A stretch of DNA of 64,000 nt. Origin: CAVVAL01 sp963742725 (GTDB taxonomy: Bacteria; Actinomycetota; Actinomycetes; Mycobacteriales; Cryptosporangiaceae). Where the stretch lies: contig CAVUMX010000001.1 in NCBI GenBank assembly GCA_963742725.1, positions 2,108,001-2,172,000 of the forward strand, given 5' to 3'. Made by a program: the position numbers and the translations under genes. Below are positions 6,935-15,215 of the stretch, piece by piece. The notes under the pieces are model-generated. The model was not told the DNA's origin. It did no database searches and saw nothing but the letters and a program-made list of their open reading frames with translations. Every line of letters starts with the position of its first letter. The first letter of the stretch is position 1.

Positions 6935-9681
6935 CGACGGCAGTGCCGGCGGAACGGCGTCCGAGTCCAGTGGGATGGCCGAGAACGAACCGCCGCACTG
7001 CCAGATCCGCCGCGGCCCCAACGGTCGAGTTGCCGGTGCTGGATCGCGCCGGTGTGCCGTCGTTCCCCGGCGCCGGGCGGACGAGCCCACGACTGGGGGG
7101 ATCAAAGGTCGGCGGCGGCTTGGTGGGCGGCGCCCGCCTCGCCGGCGCGGCATCCGCGGGTGAGCCGCCGTCGGCTACCGGCCTCGCGCCGTCGTCGCCG
7201 TTGAGTGCCGGCCTCGGGTCGGCGCCACCCGACGATCCCGCCGCAGTGGCCTCAGCCACCGCGCCGACGCGGCTCTCCGCCTCGACACAACTCCCCGCTT
7301 CGACGCGGCTTCCCGGCCCGGCATTGCTTCCCGGCCCGGCACGGTTGAGTCGCCTGGCGCGGCCGAGCCGCCCGGGCCGCCCCGGGATCGCGGCTCCACC
7401 CGGGATCGCGGCTCCGCCGGGACCCACAGCTCCGCCGGGACCCACAGCTCCGCCCGGATCGACGGAAGTGGTGAACGGGCCGGCACCCGGCCGCATGCGC
7501 GACGGTGGCGCTCCGGACTGCGGCGCTCAAGTCGGCGGCGCTGCGCGGCCTTCCTCGGCAGGCGCGCAGACCGCATCAGGTCGGTCGGCCTCGGGAGCGG
7601 CACCCGCCGCCGGTTCAGGGAACACCGGACGCCCCACTGCGGGATCCCGCTCGATCGATCCTTGGGCAGAGGCGCCTCAGACGGCGCCCCCTTCGTCCGC
7701 CGAGTTCTCGACCCGCACAGCGCTTCCGCTCACCCCACCACCGGAAGCGCCTACGACTGCCAACCACTCGGCGCGCGCCTTCCCAGTGATCGATCCATCG
7801 ACGGAAGCGCCGTTGGCTGTCGAGCCGCTGTCGACCCCGGATCGGCGCGCCACTCCGCATGGAGGCACCATCTCGGCGGCTGCGACCGAAGCGCCCACAG
7901 TCGGCGCGCTCGGCTCCGAGGCGCCTCGGACGGCTACCGATCTGCCGGGCGCTACTGGCGGCGGGAGAGGACTGAGGCCGGCTCCGCCCGCCGCCGGACT
8001 GGGCCGGCGCGATTCGGCACCCGTAGGCGCCGCCTCCTCAGGTGGCCCGGCAAAGGAGATTCTTCGCTGTGGCCCCCAGGGATCGATAGCGTCCGGTGGA
8101 ACATCGAGAACGGAAACATCGGCGGGCCAGCCCGGCGTGGAATCAGCCAGTGCTGAACCACCTGGTGTGGAGCGAGTTGGCGCGGGGTCAGTCGACTCGG
8201 CGGTGGCCGGATTCGGCGGCCCAGGGGAGCTGCCCGAGCCGGCTGAGCCGTCGCGGGAGTGGTGGCCGGCAGCAGACTTCACCCCATGCACTCGGATCGA
8301 GGAGCCGCCGGCGCTCCGCGGGAAGGGTTTGGGCGCGCGCCGGAGGCGGAGTTCCCCGGGTTGGCCGCGGAAGGACTCCGGGGTGACTAGCGACACCGGC
8401 GATCTAGTACCGAGAGTTGGGCAGATGACTGGGCCCACGAGCGCCGGACCGGTACCGTCGAGGGGCACCGATCGAGCCGCGACCGGAGGTCGCACATCCT
8501 GGCATGGAACGGCCGATTGGACATCCACCCACCAGGCCGAGGCGGGCCGCGATCGGCCGCGCATCCCGCCGAGTACCGACCAGGTCGAGGAGATCGACGT
8601 GAGCGACCCCGTGCAGCCTCCCGCGAGGGAACAGGAGGCCGCCGATGAGAGTCACCGGCGCATCCGCGAGATGTTGGATAACGCGACTGTTTCACGTGAA
8701 ACACCGAGCACGTATCGGGGAGCTCCGGCGGTGACCGATGTTTCACGTGAAACGGATCCGCTGACGGCCGCCACGATCGAGGCCCACGATCCCGTTTCAC
8801 GTGAAACGGATGACGACCTCCTGATCGCCGCTGAGGCGAAGCGCGCCGTGGCCGTCCTCAATCCGTCGGGCACCAACCTCCCGCGCCCCGCCCACCGCCG
8901 CGTCGTCTGCATCGCCAACCAGAAGGGCGGCGTCGGCAAGACCACCACGACGGTGAACCTCGCGGTCGCCCTCGCCCTTCATGGCAGCCGGGTTCTGGTG
9001 GTCGACCTGGACCCCCAGGGGAACGCGTCGACCGGACTGAGCGTCGACCACCACTCCGGAGTCCCCAGTGCCTACGACGTACTCGTCGAGGGGATGGATA
9101 TCGCCGAGGCGGCGGTACAGGTCGAGGGCGTCCCCAACCTGTTCTGCGTGCCGGCGACGATCGACCTGGCGGGCGCCGAGATCGAACTCGTCTCCGTGGT
9201 CGCCCGGGAGTCCCGACTCCGTCGCGCCATCGATGCGTTCCCGGGGCACCTGGACTACGTCCTCATCGACTGCCCACCGTCCCTGGGGCTACTCACGGTC
9301 AACGCGCTCGTCGCCGCCCGGGAGGTCCTGATCCCGATCCAGTGCGAGTACTACGCACTGGAGGGACTGGGGCAGCTCCTCCGCAACGTCGACCTCGTCC
9401 GCGCGCACCTCAACAACGAGGTCCGGGTCTCCACGATCCTGCTGACGATGTACGACGGCCGGACCAAGCTCGCCGACCAGGTTGCCGCCGAGGTGCGTGG
9501 GCACTTCCCGGACCAGGTGCTCAACTCCGTGATCCCCCGCAGCGTCAGGGTCTCCGAGGCACCCGGATATGGTCAGTCGGTCATCACGTATGACCCGGGG
9601 TCGCGCGGGGCAACCAGTTACCTGGAAGCTGCCCGTGAGATCGCGACCCGCGGTGCGAGTGGAGGAGTGGCGGCATCATGA
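6931..9681 (+). CDS. parA: Chromosome-partitioning ATPase ParA with a very long low-complexity N-terminal extension
   Basis: 916 aa if translated from the ATG at 6931 (ATGA overlap with rsmG). The C-terminal 260 residues are a standard ParA/Soj ATPase: deviant Walker A KGGVGKTTT at about residue 665, switch I region DLDPQGNAST and Walker B DYVLIDCPPSLG. It moves ParB-parS complexes on the nucleoid during segregation. Residues 1-556 are disordered Ala/Pro/Ser/Gly sequence with short repeats such as PPGIAAPPGIAAPPGPTAPPG. Third-position GC there is visibly lower than in the core. A strong alternative start is GTG 8599, preceded by GAGGAG six bases upstream, which would give a conventional 360-aa protein. 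Three parS sites lie in frame at 8688-8808 and encode VSRET each time. parB overlaps by 4 nt. Confidence 0.85.
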   Translation: MTTAVPAERRPSPVGWPRTNRRTARSAAAPTVELPVLDRAGVPSFPGAGRTSPRLGGSKVGGGLVGGARLAGAASAGEPPSATGLAPSSPLSAGLGSAPPDDPAAVASATAPTRLSASTQLPASTRLPGPALLPGPARLSRLARPSRPGRPGIAAPPGIAAPPGPTAPPGPTAPPGSTEVVNGPAPGRMRDGGAPDCGAQVGGAARPSSAGAQTASGRSASGAAPAAGSGNTGRPTAGSRSIDPWAEAPQTAPPSSAEFSTRTALPLTPPPEAPTTANHSARAFPVIDPSTEAPLAVEPLSTPDRRATPHGGTISAAATEAPTVGALGSEAPRTATDLPGATGGGRGLRPAPPAAGLGRRDSAPVGAASSGGPAKEILRCGPQGSIASGGTSRTETSAGQPGVESASAEPPGVERVGAGSVDSAVAGFGGPGELPEPAEPSREWWPAADFTPCTRIEEPPALRGKGLGARRRRSSPGWPRKDSGVTSDTGDLVPRVGQMTGPTSAGPVPSRGTDRAATGGRTSWHGTADWTSTHQAEAGRDRPRIPPSTDQVEEIDVSDPVQPPAREQEAADESHRRIREMLDNATVSRETPSTYRGAPAVTDVSRETDPLTAATIEAHDPVSRETDDDLLIAAEAKRAVAVLNPSGTNLPRPAHRRVVCIANQKGGVGKTTTTVNLAVALALHGSRVLVVDLDPQGNASTGLSVDHHSGVPSAYDVLVEGMDIAEAAVQVEGVPNLFCVPATIDLAGAEIELVSVVARESRLRRAIDAFPGHLDYVLIDCPPSLGLLTVNALVAAREVLIPIQCEYYALEGLGQLLRNVDLVRAHLNNEVRVSTILLTMYDGRTKLADQVAAEVRGHFPDQVLNSVIPRSVRVSEAPGYGQSVITYDPGSRGATSYLEAAREIATRGASGGVAAS
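8688..8703. promoter_or_regulatory. parS: parS centromere site 1
   Basis: TGTTTCACGTGAAACA is a perfect 16-bp palindrome identical to the bacterial parS consensus recognised by ParB. It lies inside the parA reading frame, where it encodes VSRET, about 320 bp from parB's own partner gene core and about 7 kb from oriC. ParB loads here and spreads along the DNA to form the segregation complex. Confidence 0.95.
8739..8754. promoter_or_regulatory. parS: parS centromere site 2
   Basis: TGTTTCACGTGAAACG matches the parS consensus at 15 of 16 positions. It lies 51 bp (17 codons) after site 1, again in the frame that encodes VSRET within parA. Confidence 0.93.
8793..8808. promoter_or_regulatory. parS: parS centromere site 3
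   Basis: CGTTTCACGTGAAACG keeps the central 14-bp palindrome GTTTCACGTGAAAC of parS. It lies 54 bp (18 codons) after site 2, again in the frame that encodes VSRET in parA. Confidence 0.93.
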
Positions 9682-10688
9682 AGAACCGGCGCGGCGGTCT
9701 AGGCCGCGGACTCGGGGCACTGATCCCGACCGGACCTGTCCCGACCGAGACCGGCAGCACGGGGGGCACGACGCTCGCCGCGCAGTCACTCCACGAGGTA
9801 CCTCCCGCTGATCGGCTGGCGACCGCGACCGACCTCCCGGTGCCCGTCGACGCGCACGAGCTCGCTCCAGTGCCGGGCGCGGAGTTCCGCGAGGTACCGG
9901 TCGACGCGATCGTGCCGAACGCCAAGCAGCCGCGGACCGTCTTCGACGAGGAGGCGATGGAGGAGCTGAAGGCGTCCATCACCGAGGTCGGGATCCTCCA
10001 GCCGGTTGTCGTCCGCGAGACCGGTCCGGGCACCTACGAACTCATCATGGGCGAGCGCCGGTGGCGGGCCAGCCAGGCGATCGGTCGCGAGACGATCCCG
10101 GCGATCGTCCGGGACACGTCTGACGACGCGATGCTCCGCGACGCGCTGCTGGAGAACATTCACCGGTCGAACCTCAACCCGCTCGAAGAGGCCGCGGCGT
10201 ACCAGCAGCTGCTCGCCGAGTTCGGCGTGACGCAGGAGCAGCTCGCCCAGCGGATCGGTCGGAGCCGGCCGCAGATCTCGAACACGATCCGGCTGCTGAA
10301 CCTGCCGCCGGTGGTGCAGCGGCGGGTCGCTGCCGGCGTCCTGTCGGCCGGGCACGCCCGCGCGCTGCTCTCCCTCGACAGCGTCGACGCGCAGGAAGCA
10401 CTCGCGCAGCGCATCGTCGCCGAAGGGCTGTCGGTCCGGGCGACCGAGGAGATCGTCGCGCTGGCCGGCTCGGAGAAGCCCGCGAAAGCGGCCGCCGCAC
10501 GCCGTCCCAAGCTCCGCTCGCCCGGCCTGGAAGACCTCGCCGACCGGCTCGCCGACAAGTTCGACACGAGGGTCAAGGTCGATCTCGGCCGCCGCAAGGG
10601 ACGGATCACGATCGAGTTCGGCTCGGTCACCGACCTGGAACGCATCGCCGAGACGATGGGCGTGCACATCCGCGTGGAGAAGCAGTGA
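9678..10688 (+). CDS. parB: Chromosome-partitioning protein ParB (CTPase, parS-binding)
   Basis: 336 aa. The N-terminus KNRRGGLGRGLGALIP contains the LGRGL ParA-contact motif. The CTPase/ParB-N domain (about 70-165) carries box II GERRWRAS and box III ALLENIHRSNLNPLEEA. The helix-turn-helix (about 175-230, EQLAQRIGRSRPQISNTIRLL) reads parS. A C-terminal dimerisation domain follows. ParB binds the parS sites in the upstream parA gene, spreads by CTP-dependent sliding and is moved by ParA. It overlaps parA by 4 nt (ATGA) and the following GNAT gene by 4 nt. Confidence 0.97.
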   Translation: MKNRRGGLGRGLGALIPTGPVPTETGSTGGTTLAAQSLHEVPPADRLATATDLPVPVDAHELAPVPGAEFREVPVDAIVPNAKQPRTVFDEEAMEELKASITEVGILQPVVVRETGPGTYELIMGERRWRASQAIGRETIPAIVRDTSDDAMLRDALLENIHRSNLNPLEEAAAYQQLLAEFGVTQEQLAQRIGRSRPQISNTIRLLNLPPVVQRRVAAGVLSAGHARALLSLDSVDAQEALAQRIVAEGLSVRATEEIVALAGSEKPAKAAAARRPKLRSPGLEDLADRLADKFDTRVKVDLGRRKGRITIEFGSVTDLERIAETMGVHIRVEKQ

Positions 10689-11293
10689 CCGAAGTAGCGT
10701 CGCGCCAGGGATCGTCTCCTGGTGAACCCGTCGTACCCACGCCGGTCGTCCTTGTCGACCCGCCGCTCAGCCCGGCTCTCCGGGACCGCCTGGTGGACAT
10801 GTGGGTACGGGTGACCAACGCGGGCGGCGCCGTCGGGTTCGTGCCGCCGGTGAGCGAGGCGGACGTGCTGCCGACCGCCGAGCGCTCGTTCGCCCGCGTC
10901 GCCGCGCGGGAGGACACGCTCGTCTGCCTCGCCGTCCAGGATCCGGACCAGGACGACGGCCTCCGCGTCATCGCCTGGCTGCTGCTCGCCGAGAGCGAGA
11001 GCCACCTGCGCCGGCACTGGCGGACGGTCTATCGCGTCCAGGTCGACCCGGACTGGCAGGGCGGCGGCCTCGGTCGCCGGCTGATGGCCGAAGCCGCCAT
11101 CGTCGCGAGGGATCGGCTCGGACTGGCAGCACTGACGTTGATGACCCGTGGCGGTACCGGCGCCGAGGACTTCTACCTCCGCTGCGGCTACCGCGAAGTC
11201 GGCCGGATTCCCGGCGCCATTCGCGTGCGTCCCGGCGACGATCGAGACGAAGTCCATTTCTGGTTGGACCTCGTTCCGGACGCCGCCGAGTAG
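10685..11293 (+). CDS. GNAT family N-acetyltransferase
   Basis: 202 aa, GTG start overlapping the parB stop by 4 nt. The central acetyl-CoA-binding motif A reads YRVQVDPDWQGGGLGRRLMAEAAI (about residues 118-141), with the Q/R-x-x-G-x-G/A loop QGGGLG. LTLMTRGGTGAEDFYLRCGYREVG follows as motif B. The first 110 residues are not recognisable beyond a GNAT fold. Position at the end of the rsmG-parA-parB operon implies coexpression, but neither the substrate nor a link to chromosome segregation can be read from the sequence. Confidence 0.85.
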   Translation: MTEVASRQGSSPGEPVVPTPVVLVDPPLSPALRDRLVDMWVRVTNAGGAVGFVPPVSEADVLPTAERSFARVAAREDTLVCLAVQDPDQDDGLRVIAWLLLAESESHLRRHWRTVYRVQVDPDWQGGGLGRRLMAEAAIVARDRLGLAALTLMTRGGTGAEDFYLRCGYREVGRIPGAIRVRPGDDRDEVHFWLDLVPDAAE

Positions 11294-12121
11294 TCCCGGC
11301 GCCGGATCACACGCGCGCGACAGATCGCGCCGGTTCAGGCCCGCGCGACGGATCGCGCCGGCGCCGGCGCCGCGCAGGAGATGTAGAGGCGCCGTGTCAG
11401 GTCCGCCGCGTTGGTGATGCCGTCGGCGATGAGCGGGTGCCAGCGAAGGCGCCCACGCGAAGGTGCGGCGAGGCGCTCGGCCCGCGCCGGACGCGTCCGC
11501 GGGGCGGGCAGCGGATAACTGGCGGAGCGTTATCACGCATATTGTCGTCGGAGGTGGTACCCCTACCTACCGCCGATTTATGCCCCGAATCGCCCCAATT
11601 TGTCACCCCGGAGTGGCGCCGGTTGGCACCGACCGGCTCCGAGTAGTCTGCCGGTTCAGCACCTGCCCCGGGGGCGGCAGTGGACGCTACGACCGGGACC
11701 CGGTCCGACGGGCAGCAAGAAGCGCGACCGGCAGGCAGGTGCGACCGGCCGCACCGGGCGCGACGCGAGCACCCGGCGCGCGGCACGCGGCGGAAATGGG
11801 CGCAGCGAACGCGCCGCGGGGAAGGGTGCCGGAAATGGGCGCGACGAGCACGCGGACTGACCGCGAGGCGTGAGCGCAGCAATCTGGGCTGCGATCGCGA
11901 CGACCGCGAAGGGCAACAGGCGCGACGGCCACGACGGCCACGACGGGCGCCGGCGGTAGGCGCGCCGACCGACCGCGGCAAGGAGCCTGACGATCGCGCC
12001 GACTGACTGGCAAGGAGCGCGGCGACGCGGCGAGTGACCGCGCCGACCGCGCCGACCGACCGACCGCGCCGAGTGACCGCGCGGCGGGTAACGCGGCGAG
12101 TGACCGCGGCGAGTAAACCAG
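11294..12121. other. Gene-poor 828-bp interval with GC-rich repeats and a possible gene remnant
   Basis: This lies between the convergent GNAT gene (plus) and ddl (minus). I find no convincing gene. At 11335-11529 on the minus strand there is a 65-codon open frame without an ATG or GTG start. Its C-terminal part RWHPLIADGITNAADLTRRL looks protein-like and could be the end of a decayed gene. From about 11690 to 12118 the sequence is made of purine/CG-rich degenerate repeats, including three copies of the 16-mer GCGGCGAGTGACCGCG (12027, 12066 with one change, 12093) and runs of GACC. The segment 11521-11660 is relatively AT-richer. Confidence 0.55.
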
Positions 12122-13093
12122 TCAGGCGGAGTGTGCCGCCGGGCGGTGGCCGGACCGGGTGATCGCCATCTCGACGAGGTCGCGCATCAGGACGCCGAGA
12201 TCGAGACCCGCCGCCTGCACTGCCATCGGCATCAGGCTGGTCTCGGTGAGCCCCGGCGATACGTTCACTTCGAGCACCTGCACGCCGCCGTCGCGCGTGA
12301 CGAGCAGATCGACGCGGGACAGGTCGCCGAGGTTCAGCGCGCGATGCGCCGCGACGGCGATGGACGAGACCTTCTGTGCGACCGCCGGCGCGAGGCGGGC
12401 GGGCGCGTGCCACGTGGTGGTCCCGGCGGTGTACCGCGCGGAGTAGTCGTACACGCCGTCGACCGGGACGATCTCGACGGGCGGTAGCGCGGCGGGGCCG
12501 GTGCCGGTGTCGACGACCGTCACGGCGATGTCCGTACCGTCGATGAACTGTTCGATCAGCGCGGTGTCGCCGTACCCGAAGCACCCGACCATCGCTGCCG
12601 GGAGCCCGTCGGCCTGGTGGACCGGGTGGACGCCGAGCCCGGACCCGCCCTGCGCGGGCTTGACCATGAGCGGCAGGCCGATGCGGTCGACGATCCGGTT
12701 GAGGACCTGCTGTGCGCCGAGTTCGCGGAACGTCTCGTGCGGCAGCGCGACCCAGTCGGGGGTGGGGATGCCCGCTTCACGCAGCTCCGCCTTGGCCGAG
12801 GGCTTGTCCCACGCGACCCGGCTGGCCTGCGCACCGGCGCCGACGTACGGGATGCCGACCAGGTCGAGCACGCCACGCAGCGCGCCGTCCTCGCCGATCG
12901 CGCCGTGCAGCGCGATCACGACGGCGTCCGGACGTTCGGCGTCGAGCGCGGACAGCAGCGCGGAATCGGCGTCCCGCACCGAGGCCTCGACCCCGGCACG
13001 CCGCAGCGCGTCGACGACGCGGCGACCGGACTTCAACGACACGTCACGCTCGTAGGACAGGCCACCGGCCAGCACCAACACACGCCGGCTCAT
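12122..13093 (-). CDS. ddl: D-alanine--D-alanine ligase
   Basis: 323 aa from the ATG at 13093 (the frame extends five codons further to a TTG at 13108). The ATP-grasp ligase pattern is clear: N-terminal VLVLAGGLSYERDVSLKSG, then GEDGALRGVLDLVGIPYVG, the ATP-binding PLMVKPAQGGSGLGV and the metal-binding C-terminal VLEVNVSPGLTETSLMP. It joins two D-alanines with ATP to make the dipeptide that caps the peptidoglycan stem. E. coli Ddl-type enzymes are 306-360 aa, so the length is normal. It lies 19 bp downstream of the aminotransferase gene on the same strand, probably in one transcript. Confidence 0.9.
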   Translation of the reverse strand: MSRRVLVLAGGLSYERDVSLKSGRRVVDALRRAGVEASVRDADSALLSALDAERPDAVVIALHGAIGEDGALRGVLDLVGIPYVGAGAQASRVAWDKPSAKAELREAGIPTPDWVALPHETFRELGAQQVLNRIVDRIGLPLMVKPAQGGSGLGVHPVHQADGLPAAMVGCFGYGDTALIEQFIDGTDIAVTVVDTGTGPAALPPVEIVPVDGVYDYSARYTAGTTTWHAPARLAPAVAQKVSSIAVAAHRALNLGDLSRVDLLVTRDGGVQVLEVNVSPGLTETSLMPMAVQAAGLDLGVLMRDLVEMAITRSGHRPAAHSA

Positions 13094-13112
13094 GCGCGGC
13101 GCCCCCAATCGT

Positions 13113-14411
13113 TCACGTCAGTTCCGGACCAGGCATGTCGAGGCCGCGCCGCCGACCGTCCACAGTAGACTGGTTGGCGCCGAACACCCGGCGCAGCTCG
13201 GCTTCCTCGCTCATGACGGCCGCCAGCCGGCGGATTCCCTCGCGGATCCGCGCCGGCTCGGGGAAGCAGTACGACAGGCGCAGTTCCCGCTGGCCGCTGC
13301 CGTCCGAGTAGAACCCGACGCCGGGCACGTAGGCGACCTTGTGGGTGAGCGCGCGCGGGATCATGGCCTTGCTGTCCATGCCCTCGGGCAGCGTCATCCA
13401 CACGTAGAAGCCGCCGCGCGGATGGGTCCAGGTGACGCCGGGCGGCATCATCGTGGTCAGCGCGTCCAGCGTGGCGTCGCGCCGCTCCCGGTACAGCTCG
13501 CGGAACACCTTCACCTGGTCGCGCCAGGCGTGGTGCTCCAGGTACTCGGTGACGATCGTCTGGGTGAACAGCGACGGGCTGAGCACCTGCGCTTCGTTGA
13601 CGAGCACCAGCTTCTCGCGGACGGCGTGCGGCGCCAGCACCCAGCCGGTGCGCAGGCCGGCGGCGAACGTCTTCGAGAACGAGCCGAGGTAGATGACCCG
13701 ATCCTGGGACCGCGCGCGCAGCGCCCGCCCTGGCGAGTCCTCGAATCCGAGCAGCCCGTACGGGTTGTCCTCGATCACCAGCAGGTCGTGCTCCTCGGCG
13801 AGCGCGATCACCTCGTCGCGGCGGGACTCGCTGAGCGTGACGCCGGCCGGGTTGTGGAAGTTCGGGACGGTGTAGAGGAACTTGACCCGCTTGCCCTCGA
13901 CGCGCAGCCGTTCCAGGGCCTCCCGCAGCGCCTCGGGCTGGAGTCCGTCCGCATCCATGGCGACATGGACGACCTCGGCCTCGGCGGCGGCGAACGTGCC
14001 GAGCGCTCCCACGTACGACGGCGCCTCGGCGAGGACAACGTCACCGGGGTCGAGGAAGATGCGGGCGATCAGGTCAAGGCCCTGCTGCGACCCGACGGTC
14101 ACCACGATGTCCTCGGCGGAGGCGTCGATGTCCTCCAGCGCCATCACTTCGCAGATGAGTTCGCGCAGCCGGGGATCGCCCTGTCCAGAGCCGTACTGGA
14201 GAGCGACCGCGCCCTTCTCCCGGATCGCCTTCGCGGTGAGTTCCGCGATCTCGTCCAGCGGGAGTGCACTGACGAACGGCATTCCCCCTGCGAGCGACAC
14301 GACCTCCGGCCGGCTTGCCACGGCGAAAAGCGCGCGGATCTCGGAGACCGACATGCCGCGCATGCGTTGCGCGTACCTATCGGTGTAGTCGTCCAGGGTT
14401 GTACCGGTCAT
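13113..14411 (-). CDS. Fold-type I PLP-dependent aminotransferase (MocR/LysN-like)
   Basis: 432 aa from the ATG at 14411, preceded by GAGGTGA five bases upstream (the frame is open to 14456). PLP-binding landmarks are visible: QYGSGQGDPRLRELI, the tyrosine/phosphate contacts, YTVPNFHNPAGVTLS and the Schiff-base lysine in YLGSFSKTFAAGLRTGW. This pattern fits the 2-aminoadipate/LysN and aromatic aminotransferase subgroup without the N-terminal GntR domain of MocR regulators. It probably transfers an amino group between an amino acid and 2-oxoglutarate; the substrate cannot be read. It lies upstream of ddl, but nothing shows that it makes D-alanine. Confidence 0.85.
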   Translation of the reverse strand: MTGTTLDDYTDRYAQRMRGMSVSEIRALFAVASRPEVVSLAGGMPFVSALPLDEIAELTAKAIREKGAVALQYGSGQGDPRLRELICEVMALEDIDASAEDIVVTVGSQQGLDLIARIFLDPGDVVLAEAPSYVGALGTFAAAEAEVVHVAMDADGLQPEALREALERLRVEGKRVKFLYTVPNFHNPAGVTLSESRRDEVIALAEEHDLLVIEDNPYGLLGFEDSPGRALRARSQDRVIYLGSFSKTFAAGLRTGWVLAPHAVREKLVLVNEAQVLSPSLFTQTIVTEYLEHHAWRDQVKVFRELYRERRDATLDALTTMMPPGVTWTHPRGGFYVWMTLPEGMDSKAMIPRALTHKVAYVPGVGFYSDGSGQRELRLSYCFPEPARIREGIRRLAAVMSEEAELRRVFGANQSTVDGRRRGLDMPGPELT

Positions 14412-14573
14412 GAACTCACCTCGCAGTCGTCCAGTGAGCATACCTAGCGAGGTCACGCCCTCTTCTCAACCGATCGAGATGCCCATACCATGAGAAGGTT
14501 AACTCCAGCTATCCGGGAGTCCTTCGGTGCCGTACTCCGCCTTGCCCCGCACCCACCGCGAGGTGCGCTCGTA

Positions 14574-15215
14574 ATGTCCCGGCGCTTGGTGAACCTCACC
14601 CTCGACACGCTCGAAGACCTTCCGAGCCGGTGCCGCAAGTGCATCTTCTGGGAGCTCGACCCGGTGGCCCGCGAACGCGCGCTGGAGGCGGGCTGCCCGG
14701 ACCTGGAGAAGGAAGCCTGGGTCTCGGCGACGCTGCTCGAATGGGGCTCGTGCGGCAAGCTCGCCTACGTCGACGGCGTGCCCGCCGGCTATGTGCTGTT
14801 CGCCCCGCCGGCCTACGTGCCGCGGTCCGTGGCGTTCCCGACCAGCCCCGTCAGCCCGGACGCCGTCCTGCTGATGACCGCCCACATCGTTCCCGAGTTC
14901 GCGGGCGGCGGGCTCGGCCGGATGCTCGTCCAGGGCGTCGCCAAAGATCTGACGAAGCGCGGCGTCAAGGCCGTCGAAGCCTTCGCCGATCTCAAGTGGG
15001 AGACCCGCAACTGCATGGTCCCGGCCGACTACCTGCTGTCCGTCGGTTTCAAGACCGTGCGGCCGCACCACCGGTACCCGCGGCTCCGCCTCGAACTCCG
15101 TACCGCGCTCTCCTGGAAGTCCGATGTGGAGTACGCGCTGGAGAAGCTGCTGGGCTCGATGAGTCCGCCGGTGGTCCTCGGCGGTGCGACCCGATCCGCG
15201 TCCGAACTCAGCTGA
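14574..15215 (+). CDS. GNAT family N-acetyltransferase
   Basis: 213 aa from the ATG at 14574, which has GAGGTG nine bases upstream (a longer frame opens at 14490). The acetyl-CoA motif A reads LMTAHIVPEFAGGGLGRMLVQ (about residues 102-122), with GGGLGR as the pyrophosphate loop. The first third has an unusual pattern, LPSRCRKCIFWELDP, with two cysteines four residues apart, and the C-terminus contains WETRNCMVPADYLLSVGF. The protein is typical of actinobacterial GNATs encoded next to cwlM. It overlaps cwlM tail to tail by 8 nt. Substrate unknown. Confidence 0.82.
   Translation: MSRRLVNLTLDTLEDLPSRCRKCIFWELDPVARERALEAGCPDLEKEAWVSATLLEWGSCGKLAYVDGVPAGYVLFAPPAYVPRSVAFPTSPVSPDAVLLMTAHIVPEFAGGGLGRMLVQGVAKDLTKRGVKAVEAFADLKWETRNCMVPADYLLSVGFKTVRPHHRYPRLRLELRTALSWKSDVEYALEKLLGSMSPPVVLGGATRSASELS

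Noticed and set aside
6912..8564. Minus-strand frames opposite the parA extension (6912-7496, 7677-8564) as alternative genes
   Set aside because: They are Pro/Gly/Ala low complexity in either reading, without start signals. The plus frame is continuous with parA and coupled to rsmG.
11397..12584. 395-aa minus-strand frame covering the gap beside parB
   Set aside because: Its first part is out of frame within ddl, and the rest is low-complexity Arg/Ala from GC repeats. No start or domain supports it.
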